From: CAYLHF01 sp964383365 | GTDB lineage: Bacteria; Bacteroidota; Rhodothermia; Rhodothermales; UBA10348 | Direction: 5' to 3' | DNA length: 15,115 bases | Assembly: GCA_964383365.1 (NCBI GenBank) | Contig: CAYLHF010000052.1 | Span: 1 to 15,115, forward strand | Made by a program: the position numbers and the translations under genes | Shown here: piece by piece, positions 8,245-15,115 of the stretch | How the letters are laid out: the number at the start of each line of letters is the position of its first letter | Position numbering within the stretch: the stretch's first letter is position 1 | Notes under the pieces: generated by a model | What the model saw: only the letters and a program-made list of their open reading frames with translations | What the model was told of the DNA's origin: nothing | Database searches by the model: none

Positions 8245-8973
8245 ATGAAGCATAGATTTTTTGCGCCGCCTGACTCGGTCTCGGGCGATACCATCGTGTT
8301 TCCGCCAGAGGAGGCGCACCATGCAGTCCGGGTTCTGAGAGTAAAAACAGGAGATGCGGTTTCTGTCGTAGACGGGGAGGGTTCATGGTACCGGGCAGAA
8401 CTGGAGGTGGTCGGGAAGAAAAATCTGGTGGGCCGGATACTTGAGCGGCGGCGTAACGATGGAGAGGCGGCTCTTGATTGCACACTCTGCGTATCGATAC
8501 TCAAGAATACATCCAGATTCGAGTGGGTTGTGGAGAAGGCGACGGAACTCGGAGTACGCCGCCTGGTGCCGTTGATATCGAAAAGAACCGAACGAAGTCG
8601 TATAAAGAGGTCGCGTCTGGAGACGATTGCTGTCACGGCAATGAAACAATGCGGAAGATCGCGGCTGCTGCAGATCGACGATCCGCAGAAATTCCGGAAA
8701 TTGATCAAGGATTCAGATGATACCGATGAGCGGAAGTTTATCTGTCACGAGGCCGTATCGATCGAGGCATCGTTGCCGACCGTGCTGTCTGATTCTGATT
8801 CGATGCCGTCGGTCCGGATCATGATAGGGCCGGAAGGCGGATTTACCGATGAAGAGATGGAATCGGCCGGCACCAGGGGGTATCGACAGGTGTCTCTCGG
8901 AGAACGCCGCCTCCGGAGTGAGACTGCAGCTATCTGTGCCGCATCCATTGTGATGCTCGCGCAGCGACCGTGA
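8245..8973 (+). CDS. rsmE: 16S rRNA m3U1498 methyltransferase RsmE
   Basis: RsmE methylates N3 of U1498 in 16S rRNA of the small ribosomal subunit, using S-adenosylmethionine. The N-terminal PUA-like domain starts MKHRFFAPPD and includes EEAHHAVRVLRVKTGD (about residues 25-40). The C-terminal SPOUT domain is marked by VEKATELGVRRLVPLISKRT (about 96-115), IGPEGGFTDEE (from about 194) and LGERRLRSETA (from about 216), which form the trefoil knot and cofactor site. The length of 242 residues is typical. I chose the ATG at 8245: the frame opens at a GTG at 8206 that overlaps the Omp85 stop, but homologues begin at MKHRFFAP-like sequences. The gene lies 38 bases after the Omp85 gene on the same strand. 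Confidence 0.95.
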   Translation: MKHRFFAPPDSVSGDTIVFPPEEAHHAVRVLRVKTGDAVSVVDGEGSWYRAELEVVGKKNLVGRILERRRNDGEAALDCTLCVSILKNTSRFEWVVEKATELGVRRLVPLISKRTERSRIKRSRLETIAVTAMKQCGRSRLLQIDDPQKFRKLIKDSDDTDERKFICHEAVSIEASLPTVLSDSDSMPSVRIMIGPEGGFTDEEMESAGTRGYRQVSLGERRLRSETAAICAASIVMLAQRP

Positions 8974-9055
8974 CAGAGACTATGAAAAACCGGTAGAGAG
9001 TCGTTCCCGCTTGTCGGCAGGAAACTGAATACGTATCTTTCTTGGCTCTAAGATA

Positions 9056-9472
9056 ATGCAAATTGGTGCGGATATGTTCGTTTTCCTGATCGTCCTCATT
9101 TCTATCATCGGAATCCTTCTGACACTGGCCGTTCTCCTTCAGAGCGGAAGTGGTGGGGGACTTGCCGGAATTGCATCCGGTGGCGCGACTACGCAAATTT
9201 TGGGATCACGCCAGGCACCCGATTTTCTTGAGAAAGCCACATGGGTTCTTGCCACCTCCTTCATCGTACTGTGCATTCTGACAACATTTGCGATCGGTCC
9301 TTCAGATCAGGCCGGCAGTGTCATTCAGCAACGAGCTCAGGATACGCCTGCAGCGCAGGTACCGGTTCTGCCGGCCCCGGGCCAGACAGACGGTACGGCA
9401 ACACCAGCCGGAGAGACAGGGTCGACGGATGCCGGAACGACCGACCCGGTACCTGCCAACGACGGAAACTAG
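9056..9472 (+). CDS. secG: Preprotein translocase subunit SecG
   Basis: SecG is a small inner-membrane partner of SecYE that assists Sec-dependent protein export. The 138-residue protein has two membrane segments, about residues 8-28 and 61-82, joined by the conserved loop LQSGSGGGLAGIASGG (about 28-43) and an LGSRQAPDFLEKATW stretch that is the hallmark of the family. After the second segment there is an unusual tail of about 50 residues rich in Pro, Thr, Gly and Ala (PVLPAPGQTDGTATPAGETG), longer than in most SecG proteins and probably disordered. The ATG at 9056 is used; Met7 (9074) is an alternative. A bidirectional terminator hairpin follows 73 bases after the stop. Confidence 0.93.
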   Translation: MQIGADMFVFLIVLISIIGILLTLAVLLQSGSGGGLAGIASGGATTQILGSRQAPDFLEKATWVLATSFIVLCILTTFAIGPSDQAGSVIQQRAQDTPAAQVPVLPAPGQTDGTATPAGETGSTDAGTTDPVPANDGN

Positions 9473-9545
9473 ACCCGCAGATGATTAACGCGCGGTTGCC
9501 GGTGTAACCAGACAGTATGAGAGGCTATTCAGCCCGAAAAAGGAC

Positions 9546-9573
9546 GGGGCTGATTCCGGCAGGAATCAGCCCC
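9546..9573. terminator. Bidirectional terminator between secG and rnpB
   Basis: GGGGCTGATTCC, loop GGCA, GGAATCAGCCCC form a perfect 12-bp stem with a 4-base loop. On the plus strand it is followed by GATTTAG, a short T tract after secG. On the minus strand it is followed by GTCCTTTTTC, a better U tract, just 3' of the RNase P RNA. It can therefore end both convergent transcripts. Confidence 0.9.
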
Positions 9574-9587
9574 GATTTAGTATGCGG

Positions 9588-10006
9588 TAGTCACCGGTCT
9601 GTAAGCCGAATTCTGTCTGATCGATGAGCGACCGCATACGCCCATCGACGAGATCATCATTTATCTGGGACTGCCGTCGCCGACAGCCTCGAGCGGTCCA
9701 CCCGTATTGACTCTCGGGCGGGCAACCCGATTACCGCGAGTTTCCCCGGGTAAGCAATACTGCTTGACCTTGCACTCCGTGGGGTTTACCTGGCCGCCCC
9801 GATCTCTCGAGGGCGCCGGTGGGCTCTTACTCCACCATTTCACCCATCACCTGATCCCTCGCGAGAGGGCCATCGGCTGGTCTATTTTCTGCTGCACTTG
9901 CCGTCTCTGCTGGTGCAGATCCTTCCCGTTAGGAAGCACGGTACCCTGTAGTGTTCGGACTTTCCTCACCCGACAAACGCCGGGCGCGATGATCCGACCG
10001 GTTTTC
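9588..10006 (-). ncRNA. rnpB: RNase P RNA (M1 RNA homologue)
   Basis: This is the catalytic RNA that removes 5' leaders of tRNA precursors. Read on the minus strand it shows the universal bacterial elements in order: GAGGAAAGTCCGAACAC near the 5' end, GGAGTAAGAGCCCACCGG, CCCCACGGAGTGCAAGG, CCAGATAAATGATGATC, and ACAGAATTCGGCTTACAGACC at the 3' end. ACCGGTC near the 5' end (9996-10002) pairs with GACCGGT near the 3' end (9593-9599), giving helix P1 and setting the ends to within a few bases. The length of about 419 nt suits an A-type RNA. It lies 43 bases after the coiled-coil protein gene on the same strand, and a strong hairpin follows. No convincing promoter of its own was found. Confidence 0.95.
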
Positions 10007-10049
10007 TATCCGGTTCTGTATGCGCCGCTGTGCGCCAGAAATCGGATTA

Positions 10050-10811
10050 CTAGATTTTCACATCAGCCACGGTCTCGGAGAACAGATCACCGTCAACGAT
10101 GATACGGCCGGTATGCTCGCAGGCGATAATCCGATTGCGCTGCCTGATCTCAAGCTGACGCTGGGGTGGAACCTGAAATCCTGCTGCCGCGCCGCGGAGG
10201 AGTGGTACCACGGCTCGGCCATCACGGACACGTCCCCGCAGCCGCTCATAAGCCCGGAGATACCGATCGTCCACAAGTTTGGCTGCCTTCTTCCGGTTTT
10301 TCTCCATCTTGGCCTGTTCGGACTTCGTGTCTTCCAGAACGTCATGAAGTTCGCCCTCTTTAGAAGACAGAACTTTTTCGAGTTCCTTCAGCCGTTGATC
10401 TGTTTCCTCGATGGACGCTTCAAGTAAAGGAACCGCAGCTTCGAGTTCTTCCGTTTTTGCTTTGGAATCGATGATGAGTTGCTTTCGGGCCTCAATTTCC
10501 TTGGTTAAGGCGTCGTACTCCCTGTTATTTCTAACCTGAAGTTGCTGCTCCTCATATTTTTTAATGAGCGTCTCGCTCTCCTTTGCATCGAGTTCAGCTT
10601 GCTTCGTGCCGAGCTGATTATCGCTCTGTTCCTGTTTCAGCTTTTCTAGACGTGTAGCCAACCCCTCTTTCTCGTCACCCAGATCGCCGATTTCGTCGGG
10701 AAGATCTCCCCGCAGTTTCTTGATCTGGTCGATCTTGCTGTCGATGTGCTGCAACCGGATGAGGGCCTTGAGCTGATCACCAATACTGGTCTCGTAGGCT
10801 TTCTTTGCCAT
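10050..10811 (-). CDS. Coiled-coil protein of the DUF164/C4 zinc-ribbon family, cysteines mostly lost
   Basis: A 253-residue cytoplasmic protein. Residues about 10-180 are a long coiled coil rich in Glu, Lys, Leu and Gln. The C-terminal part aligns by pattern with the zinc-ribbon domain of this family: DGRAVVPLLRGAAAGFQVPP, then QRQLEIRQRNRIIACEHTGR, then IIVDGDLF. The usual ribbon has two Cys-x-x-Cys knuckles. Here the first is replaced by GAAAG and the second keeps a single Cys (CEHT), so zinc binding by the normal four ligands seems impossible. The role of the family is poorly defined; nucleic-acid binding is often guessed. The Nif3-family gene lies immediately upstream with a 156-base spacer, a neighbour pair I recall from related genomes. 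The start is the ATG of MAKKAYETS. Confidence 0.88.
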   Translation of the reverse strand: MAKKAYETSIGDQLKALIRLQHIDSKIDQIKKLRGDLPDEIGDLGDEKEGLATRLEKLKQEQSDNQLGTKQAELDAKESETLIKKYEEQQLQVRNNREYDALTKEIEARKQLIIDSKAKTEELEAAVPLLEASIEETDQRLKELEKVLSSKEGELHDVLEDTKSEQAKMEKNRKKAAKLVDDRYLRAYERLRGRVRDGRAVVPLLRGAAAGFQVPPQRQLEIRQRNRIIACEHTGRIIVDGDLFSETVADVKI

Positions 10812-10967
10812 TCGTCTTATTTAGGGCGTTCTGAATATTTTCTGCCGAACACTCAATAACGAACATTCCAGAGTAAAGTTCATTGTGAATCGTGCGAAGA
10901 TTAGAATCAGGAATCGTCAAGGCAAGGCCCTGATTATCTTGCTCGGCTTGCTTACGATCACAATTGA

Positions 10968-12095
10968 TCAGGTCCCGATAAATGTAGCAACGGGGCTCGT
11001 TCGGGTCTTCGCGCGCTCCACGGTAAGAGCGTCAAAGTGTTCAGACAAAAAATCGACCAGTATGCGCTCGGTCATCCGTTCTGTTTCGTAGTGGCCGGCA
11101 TCGACAAGAGCCATGTTGAACGTTCCGTTTTTCGCCATCACCCCGAAGTAGCGATGGTAGGAGATGTCAGCCGTGACGTACACATCTGCTCCGGCCTTTA
11201 CTGCCAGAGGAATGAAATCGCTCCCCGATCCGCCGCAGACTGCCACCCGGCGTATCTGCCCTTGGAGATCACCCGAATACCGCACTGCGGGGTTTCCCAG
11301 CACCCGGCACACCATGTTCAGGAACGTCTCGAGCGAGCAGGATTCCGGCAGATCTCCCACGGCCCCGATTCCGGCACCTCGATATTTCTGGGATACCGGG
11401 ATCAAGTCGTAAGCCACTTCCTCGTAAGGATGAACCTCTCGGAGTGCCTCCAGTATACGCGTCCGGTTCCACGAGCTGATCTCTGTTTCCAGCCGAATTT
11501 CGTCGACCGATTCTTCCTGACCGATTTCAGTTCCGGTGAACGGGGATGTCCCCTCTGTAGGCGTAAAAAACCCGGTTCCGGACGATGTGAATGAGCACCC
11601 TCTGTACGCTCCTACACTTCCTGCTCCGGCGCTCATAACCGCCCGTCTGACATTGTCGATGTGGGTTTCCGGTACGAATACGACCAGCTTCTCGATCTGT
11701 CCATCGAGACCGGAGAGGAACGCGGGATTTGTTACTCCCAGATCCCGGGCCAGAGCGAACGAAACGCCGTCCCTGGCCGCATCGAGATTCGTATGAATAC
11801 TGTAGAGGGCAATTCGCTCTTCGGCAAGCCGGAGCGCCATCGCTGATTCCAGACCGTCTGGCGTCAACGTTTTAAGCGGCTTGAACAGCAGGGGATGATG
11901 GGAGATGATAAGTTGACATCGGAGGGCAACGGCCTCATCGATCAGCTCCGGAGTTACATCCAGGCCGACCAGAACACGGTCTACATCCCGGCTCCGGTCT
12001 CCGATTTGAAGACCCACATTATCGTACGATTGAGCCGTTCCCGGCGGTGCCCACGACTCCATCGCGTCGATGATATGTTGAATTGGAAGACTCAT
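10968..12095 (-). CDS. Nif3-like dinuclear metal centre protein (YbgI/YqfO type)
   Basis: A conserved protein often annotated as GTP cyclohydrolase 1 type 2 homologue, although its true reaction is unclear. The metal-binding residues are visible: His66-His67 in ISHHPLLFKP, His101 and Asp105 in HTNLD, and a C-terminal DAGHYETE with His and Glu. With 375 residues it is the long form, having the insertion domain between the two Nif3 halves that homologues such as YqfO carry (about residues 130-240 here, with HPYEEVAYD near its end). I placed the start at the ATG at 12095 (MSLPIQHIIDAMESW). The frame continues upstream to 12179, but those residues overlap the transporter gene and are not conserved in type. 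It lies 22 bases after the MFS stop, so an operon is likely. Confidence 0.93.
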   Translation of the reverse strand: MSLPIQHIIDAMESWAPPGTAQSYDNVGLQIGDRSRDVDRVLVGLDVTPELIDEAVALRCQLIISHHPLLFKPLKTLTPDGLESAMALRLAEERIALYSIHTNLDAARDGVSFALARDLGVTNPAFLSGLDGQIEKLVVFVPETHIDNVRRAVMSAGAGSVGAYRGCSFTSSGTGFFTPTEGTSPFTGTEIGQEESVDEIRLETEISSWNRTRILEALREVHPYEEVAYDLIPVSQKYRGAGIGAVGDLPESCSLETFLNMVCRVLGNPAVRYSGDLQGQIRRVAVCGGSGSDFIPLAVKAGADVYVTADISYHRYFGVMAKNGTFNMALVDAGHYETERMTERILVDFLSEHFDALTVERAKTRTSPVATFIGT

Positions 12096-12117
12096 ATTGC
12101 TGTCTATTCGGCGCCCA

Positions 12118-13416
12118 TTATTCCAATAGCTCTGCCGATCCGGTTCGAGCTGCGGTTTCAATGCCCTGCTTTTCATCAACCCGGAGAAGGAGGATGCCCC
12201 CGGCGATGAACATAACTACGACGACCGAAATGCCTATGCGTTGATTGTGATACAACTGCGTCAGCAACCCAACCAGAAACGGACCGATGAACGCCGTGAA
12301 TTTTCCCGAGAAGGCGAAGAACCCGAAGAATTCATTTTCGTGATTCTCCGGGACGAACCGTCCAAAGAGCGATCGGCTTGCAGATTGATTCGGACCTGCA
12401 AGAATACCCGTCAGGATAGCAGATACCCAGAATACAGTCACGCTCGTCGTAAATACGGCGATTATTGTAGCTATGGCCAGGCCCACGATGGAGATCATAA
12501 TGGTCTGTTTTCCACCGATGTAATCATCCAAATACCCCATGGCGAACGCGCCCAATCCGGCAGCGACATTGAGGATGATGCCGAAATAAAAAATGTTGAC
12601 TCCGAACGTGTCTACCGCGTAGATCCCACCCAACGCGAACATGGTGACCAGCCCGTCATTATAGACGAGTCGGGCGATCAGCAGCCTGACGAGTTGGCGA
12701 TAATTCCTGATCTCACGAAACGTCTGGGCGAGTTCCTGCCGGGCAAATCGGAAGAGGACACTGGTAGGTGGTGGATCTTCTATCTTTTTGTCCTCGACCC
12801 ACAAAAACATGGGCAAGCTGAACAGCGCAAACCATCCGGCAACCAGCAGGGTGACGGCCCGGATATTGGATCCGTTTTCAGCGCTCAGTCCAAACGGAGG
12901 ATGCGCCGGTTGTACGAGAACAAAATATCCGGCGAGCAAGCACAACATCCCGCCGACATAGCCGAGAGCCCATCCATTTCCGGACACCTTGCCAATCTGA
13001 TTGAGCGGGGCGATATCGGGCAGATAGGCGTTGTAGAACACGTTGGCCATCTCGAAGGCTACATTGGCGATAACGAACGTGACAAGCGCAAAAACCACCT
13101 GTCCAGGCGAGGGGAAGAATAGCACGACCGATCCCAGTACACAGACTGACGTGCTCAGGAGCAGATAGCGGCGGCGGTGGCCACCGGAGTCAGCCATCGC
13201 CCCCAGAAACGGAGAAAAGAGAGCGACCAGTACGGCTGACGAACTGATCCCCCAGCTCCAGAGCGTAAGACCGCGTTCGTGATCGGGAGCGATTGCGTCT
13301 GTGAAATAGACGGCATAGACAAAGGTTACGATGAGGGTCGTGAATGCCGAATTGGCGAAGTCATACAGAGACCATGCCTGGATAGTTCGCTTATCATACT
13401 GAACCCCTGCTTCCAT
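12118..13416 (-). CDS. UMF1-family MFS transporter (Atg22-like)
   Basis: A 432-residue inner-membrane transporter with about 12 hydrophobic segments. The opening AWSLYDFANSAFTTLIVTFV is typical of the UMF1 (Atg22-like) branch of the major facilitator superfamily; further family marks are GAMADSGGHRRR in the first cytoplasmic loop, FYNAYLPDIA, and GKVSGNGWALGYVGG in the middle of the first half. A charged loop with VEDKKIEDPPP separates the two halves. The substrate is not predictable from sequence. ATG is preceded by GGAG seven bases upstream, a decent ribosome site. The Nif3-family gene follows closely on the same strand. The 153-base gap to the upstream aminotransferase gene suggests a separate or additional promoter. 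Confidence 0.93.
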   Translation of the reverse strand: MEAGVQYDKRTIQAWSLYDFANSAFTTLIVTFVYAVYFTDAIAPDHERGLTLWSWGISSSAVLVALFSPFLGAMADSGGHRRRYLLLSTSVCVLGSVVLFFPSPGQVVFALVTFVIANVAFEMANVFYNAYLPDIAPLNQIGKVSGNGWALGYVGGMLCLLAGYFVLVQPAHPPFGLSAENGSNIRAVTLLVAGWFALFSLPMFLWVEDKKIEDPPPTSVLFRFARQELAQTFREIRNYRQLVRLLIARLVYNDGLVTMFALGGIYAVDTFGVNIFYFGIILNVAAGLGAFAMGYLDDYIGGKQTIMISIVGLAIATIIAVFTTSVTVFWVSAILTGILAGPNQSASRSLFGRFVPENHENEFFGFFAFSGKFTAFIGPFLVGLLTQLYHNQRIGISVVVVMFIAGGILLLRVDEKQGIETAARTGSAELLE

Positions 13417-13487
13417 GCCAGGTCTCCGATCTATGTGTCAGATTGTCTTCTTGGACTGCCTTCCGGTGATGAGGCCGGACGCCCCCG

Positions 13488-13516
13488 AATCTACCCGAAC
13501 CGCGGCGAGAGACCAA
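13488..13516 (-). promoter_or_regulatory. Weak candidate promoter before the MFS gene
   Basis: On the minus strand TTGGTC (13511-13516), 17 bases, then TAGATT (13488-13493) resemble -35 and -10 boxes, 71 bases from the MFS start. Matches are only 3 of 6 and 4 of 6 to the common consensus. Confidence 0.3.
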
Positions 13517-13569
13517 ATTTTCTTTCCACCCGAAAGTGGAAACCGAAATGGCAGTCGTGAAGGACGGTG

Positions 13570-14754
13570 TTAGACCGTTCCCGTCAATGATTTGATGGCG
13601 AGAAGGAAGCGGCCGATTTCTTCTTCGGTATTGTAGTAGTGCAGGGATGCCCGAACGGTCTCGGGGAGATCCCTCGCCTCGGCGTCGAGACGGGCATAAT
13701 TCGGTGTCGATGTCGTAACGTTGATCTTTAGAGAGGAGAGCCACGACTTGATGTCAGCCGACGAGAGACGAGCGTGCGAAAACGTAACGATTCCACCTTT
13801 TTGGGCTCCGATGTCATGGACGGATATTCCATCTATACGAACAAGTTCTTCGCGAAGAGTGGCCGCGAGCTGCTTGACCCGCATCCATGTTTCCTCGACG
13901 CCCCATGACAGGGCGTAGTCAACGGCTACACCAAGAGCTATTTTACCGGCAACGTACCCCTCCCAATTTTCAAACCGCGCCGCACCCGGCATCCATTCGT
14001 ACGCGCGTTCTGATGTCCATGTGGCCGCATGAAGATCGATGAACGGTGGTTCGATCAGGTGGAGAGAGCCCGGATTGACATAGAGAAATCCGGTACCACG
14101 GGGGCCTCGAAGGTATTTACGGCCCGTCGCCGATAGAAAGTCGCAGCCGATCTTTGCTACGTCGAGAGGAATCTGTCCGGCCGATTGACATGCGTCGAGC
14201 AGATACGGGATGCCATGGCGTTTTGCTATGGTGCCGACCGCTTCAGCGGGATTGACGAGTCCCCCGTTCGTAGGGATGTGGGTAAGAGCGATGAGGCGAG
14301 TCCGCCCATCGATCGCATTTTCGAGTGCGTCTATGTCAATCTGCCCGGACCGGTCATTCGGAATGACTTCTATTTCCGCTCCAGTTTGATCTGCTACCTG
14401 AAGCATCGCCAGGAAATTGCTGGCGTACGACGCCTGAGCCGTCAGAATCCGGTCTCCTTCTTCGAACCTGAAACCGTAGAACGCGTTGTCCCAGGCCCGA
14501 GTCGCATTTTCTACCAGAGCAACATTTTCGGGCTTACAATTAAGCAGACGAGCAATAGCGCGGTACGTGTTTTGGTAGGATTCGTCCTCCCTCCAGTGCG
14601 CTTCGTAGCCGCCGATCATCGACTCCAATTCGACATGACCCGTGATGGCGGTCCGGACGACGGCTGGCATGAGGCCAGCGCCTGCGTTATTGAAATGGAG
14701 AACATTCTCACAACCAGGGGTTTCTTCTCTGGCACGCCTGACATCAATACCCAT
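13570..14754 (-). CDS. Aminotransferase class V, PLP-dependent (cysteine-desulfurase-like fold)
   Basis: A 394-residue cytoplasmic PLP enzyme of fold type I. LHFNNAGAGLMP (about 19-30) is the usual N-terminal motif of the class V group. ENATRAWDNA (82-91) lies in the cofactor phosphate region, THIPTNGGLVNP (158-169) is the ring-stacking area, Asp187 in LLDACQSAG pairs with the pyridine nitrogen, and Lys213 in ATGRKYLRGPRGTGF should form the Schiff base. The end has VRASLHYYNTEEEI, typical of this group. The loop that carries the catalytic Cys in SufS-type desulfurases is TTSTPNYARLD here (about residue 346-356), with no Cys, so desulfurase activity is unlikely. It could be an epimerase, aminotransferase or lyase; the substrate is unknown. 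The gene is first on this strand, with the MFS gene 153 bases downstream. Confidence 0.9.
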   Translation of the reverse strand: MGIDVRRAREETPGCENVLHFNNAGAGLMPAVVRTAITGHVELESMIGGYEAHWREDESYQNTYRAIARLLNCKPENVALVENATRAWDNAFYGFRFEEGDRILTAQASYASNFLAMLQVADQTGAEIEVIPNDRSGQIDIDALENAIDGRTRLIALTHIPTNGGLVNPAEAVGTIAKRHGIPYLLDACQSAGQIPLDVAKIGCDFLSATGRKYLRGPRGTGFLYVNPGSLHLIEPPFIDLHAATWTSERAYEWMPGAARFENWEGYVAGKIALGVAVDYALSWGVEETWMRVKQLAATLREELVRIDGISVHDIGAQKGGIVTFSHARLSSADIKSWLSSLKINVTTSTPNYARLDAEARDLPETVRASLHYYNTEEEIGRFLLAIKSLTGTV

Positions 14755-14872
14755 TTGGAATTATTCGATTTACTTGAAAGCAGCTTTCAGGGATCGTCCG
14801 GCTTTGCAAGCCACGACCCCGCCGTCGTAGTTTCAAGTTACAATCTGCGCACATCCCGGATGGCGTCAAATT

Positions 14873-14945
14873 GCCCTCGTAGCTCAGGGGATAGAGCATC
14901 GGTTTCCTAAACCGGGTGTCGCAAGTTCGAATCTTGCCGAGGGTA
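14873..14945 (+). tRNA. tRNA-Arg (anticodon CCT)
   Basis: A complete cloverleaf is visible: acceptor GCCCTCG with CGAGGGT (one G-U pair), D stem GCTC/GAGC, anticodon stem TCGGT/ACCGG with loop TTCCTAA, variable GTGTC, and T stem GCAAG/CTTGC with loop TTCGAAT. The anticodon CCT at 14906-14908 reads AGG. The discriminator base is A and CCA is not encoded. TACAAT at 14839-14844 may serve as a -10 box, but no good -35 is seen. A long terminator hairpin follows directly. Confidence 0.97.
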
Positions 14946-14946
14946 C

Positions 14947-14987
14947 ACGGAGCGGCGGACCCACATCAAGTGGGTCCGCCGCTCCGT
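14947..14987 (+). terminator. Long hairpin terminator after tRNA-Arg
   Basis: ACGGAGCGGCGGACCCAC, loop ATCAA, GTGGGTCCGCCGCTCCGT form a perfect 18-bp stem that starts two bases after the tRNA. It is followed by ATTCATGG, a poor T tract, so it could act as a terminator or as a 3'-trailer structure. It is unusually long and GC-rich. Confidence 0.75.
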
Positions 14988-15003
14988 ATTCATGGTTGGC
15001 TCA

Positions 15004-15108
15004 GAACTTGCGAAGCAAGTTCAAACGAGGTGCGCGTCCGGCGGACGCGCACCGACTAACGAGCCCGCGAGGGCGAGTAAATCGCAGGCGACGGTGCGTG
15101 CGCCGCAC
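15004..15108. repeat. Cluster of adjacent short palindromes
   Basis: Five inverted repeats follow in about 105 bases: GAACTTGC-GAA-GCAAGTTC (15004-15022), GGTGCGCGTCCG-G-CGGACGCGCACC (15029-15053), GCCC-GCGA-GGGC (15063-15074), TCGC-AG-GCGA (15082-15091) and GTGCG-TGCGC-CGCAC (15094-15108). The first two are perfect and long enough to be meaningful; the shorter ones may be chance. No coding frame was recognised. It may be an intergenic repeat element or a structured RNA that runs past the window edge. Confidence 0.5.
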
Positions 15109-15115
15109 ATCTTTC

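Noticed and set aside
9707..10102. Plus-strand open frame of 131 codons
   Set aside because: It runs across the RNase P RNA gene on the opposite strand, whose conserved blocks explain the sequence fully.
10905..10935. Inverted repeat AATCAGG...CCTGATT after the Nif3 gene
   Set aside because: A 7-bp stem with a 17-base loop and no T tract is too weak to support termination.
12241..13122. Plus-strand open frame of 293 codons
   Set aside because: It is the complement of the MFS transporter gene; the product is full of charged, low-complexity residues typical of an antisense shadow.
13523..13542. Hairpin TTTCCAC-CCGAAA-GTGGAAA after the aminotransferase gene
   Set aside because: The stem is only 7 bp and the minus strand continues GAAAATTT instead of a clean T run, so I do not call it a terminator.
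14185..14910. Plus-strand open frame of 241 codons running into the tRNA
   Set aside because: It is antisense to the aminotransferase gene and overlaps the tRNA-Arg, so it is not a real gene.

Overview
The window reads as part of the chromosome of a Gram-negative bacterium of the Bacteroidota/Rhodothermota side of the FCB group, probably a draft or metagenome assembly because a run of exactly 100 N lies inside it. The evidence for the group is indirect: an Omp85-type outer-membrane barrel protein, a coiled-coil zinc-ribbon-family protein with degenerate cysteines next to a Nif3 protein, weak Shine-Dalgarno sequences at most genes, and a C-terminal AIILSEIL-type motif that I associate with Bacteroidota hypothetical proteins. 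No phage, IS element, CRISPR array or resistance gene is visible.

Layout. 1-2200, minus strand: the groES-groEL chaperonin operon with a CIRCE operator for HrcA upstream and a GC-rich hairpin after groEL. 2407-3962, plus strand: three small membrane proteins, a DUF2085 protein followed by two proteins that share an N-x-x-C-C-x-G-V-I-I-G motif. 3922-6372, minus strand: a short secreted protein with an Ig-like look, mutY, and a membrane-anchored repeat protein whose repeats are interrupted by the assembly gap. 6395-9472, plus strand: an Omp85/BamA-like outer-membrane protein, rsmE and secG. A perfect 12-bp hairpin at 9546-9573 sits between secG and the oppositely oriented RNase P RNA gene and can end both. 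9588-14754, minus strand: aminotransferase class V protein, UMF1-type MFS transporter, Nif3-family protein, coiled-coil DUF164-type protein and rnpB. 14873-14945, plus strand: tRNA-Arg(CCT), followed by an 18-bp terminator hairpin and a run of further palindromes to the window end.

Functionally this is mostly housekeeping: protein folding (GroESL), DNA repair (MutY), ribosome modification (RsmE), protein export (SecG), outer-membrane assembly or secretion (Omp85), tRNA processing (RNase P) and translation (tRNA-Arg). The less explained parts are the three-gene membrane cluster, the repeat protein, the degenerate zinc ribbon and the palindrome-rich tail. I see no clear new defence or mobile system; the membrane trio is the best candidate for unassigned biology.
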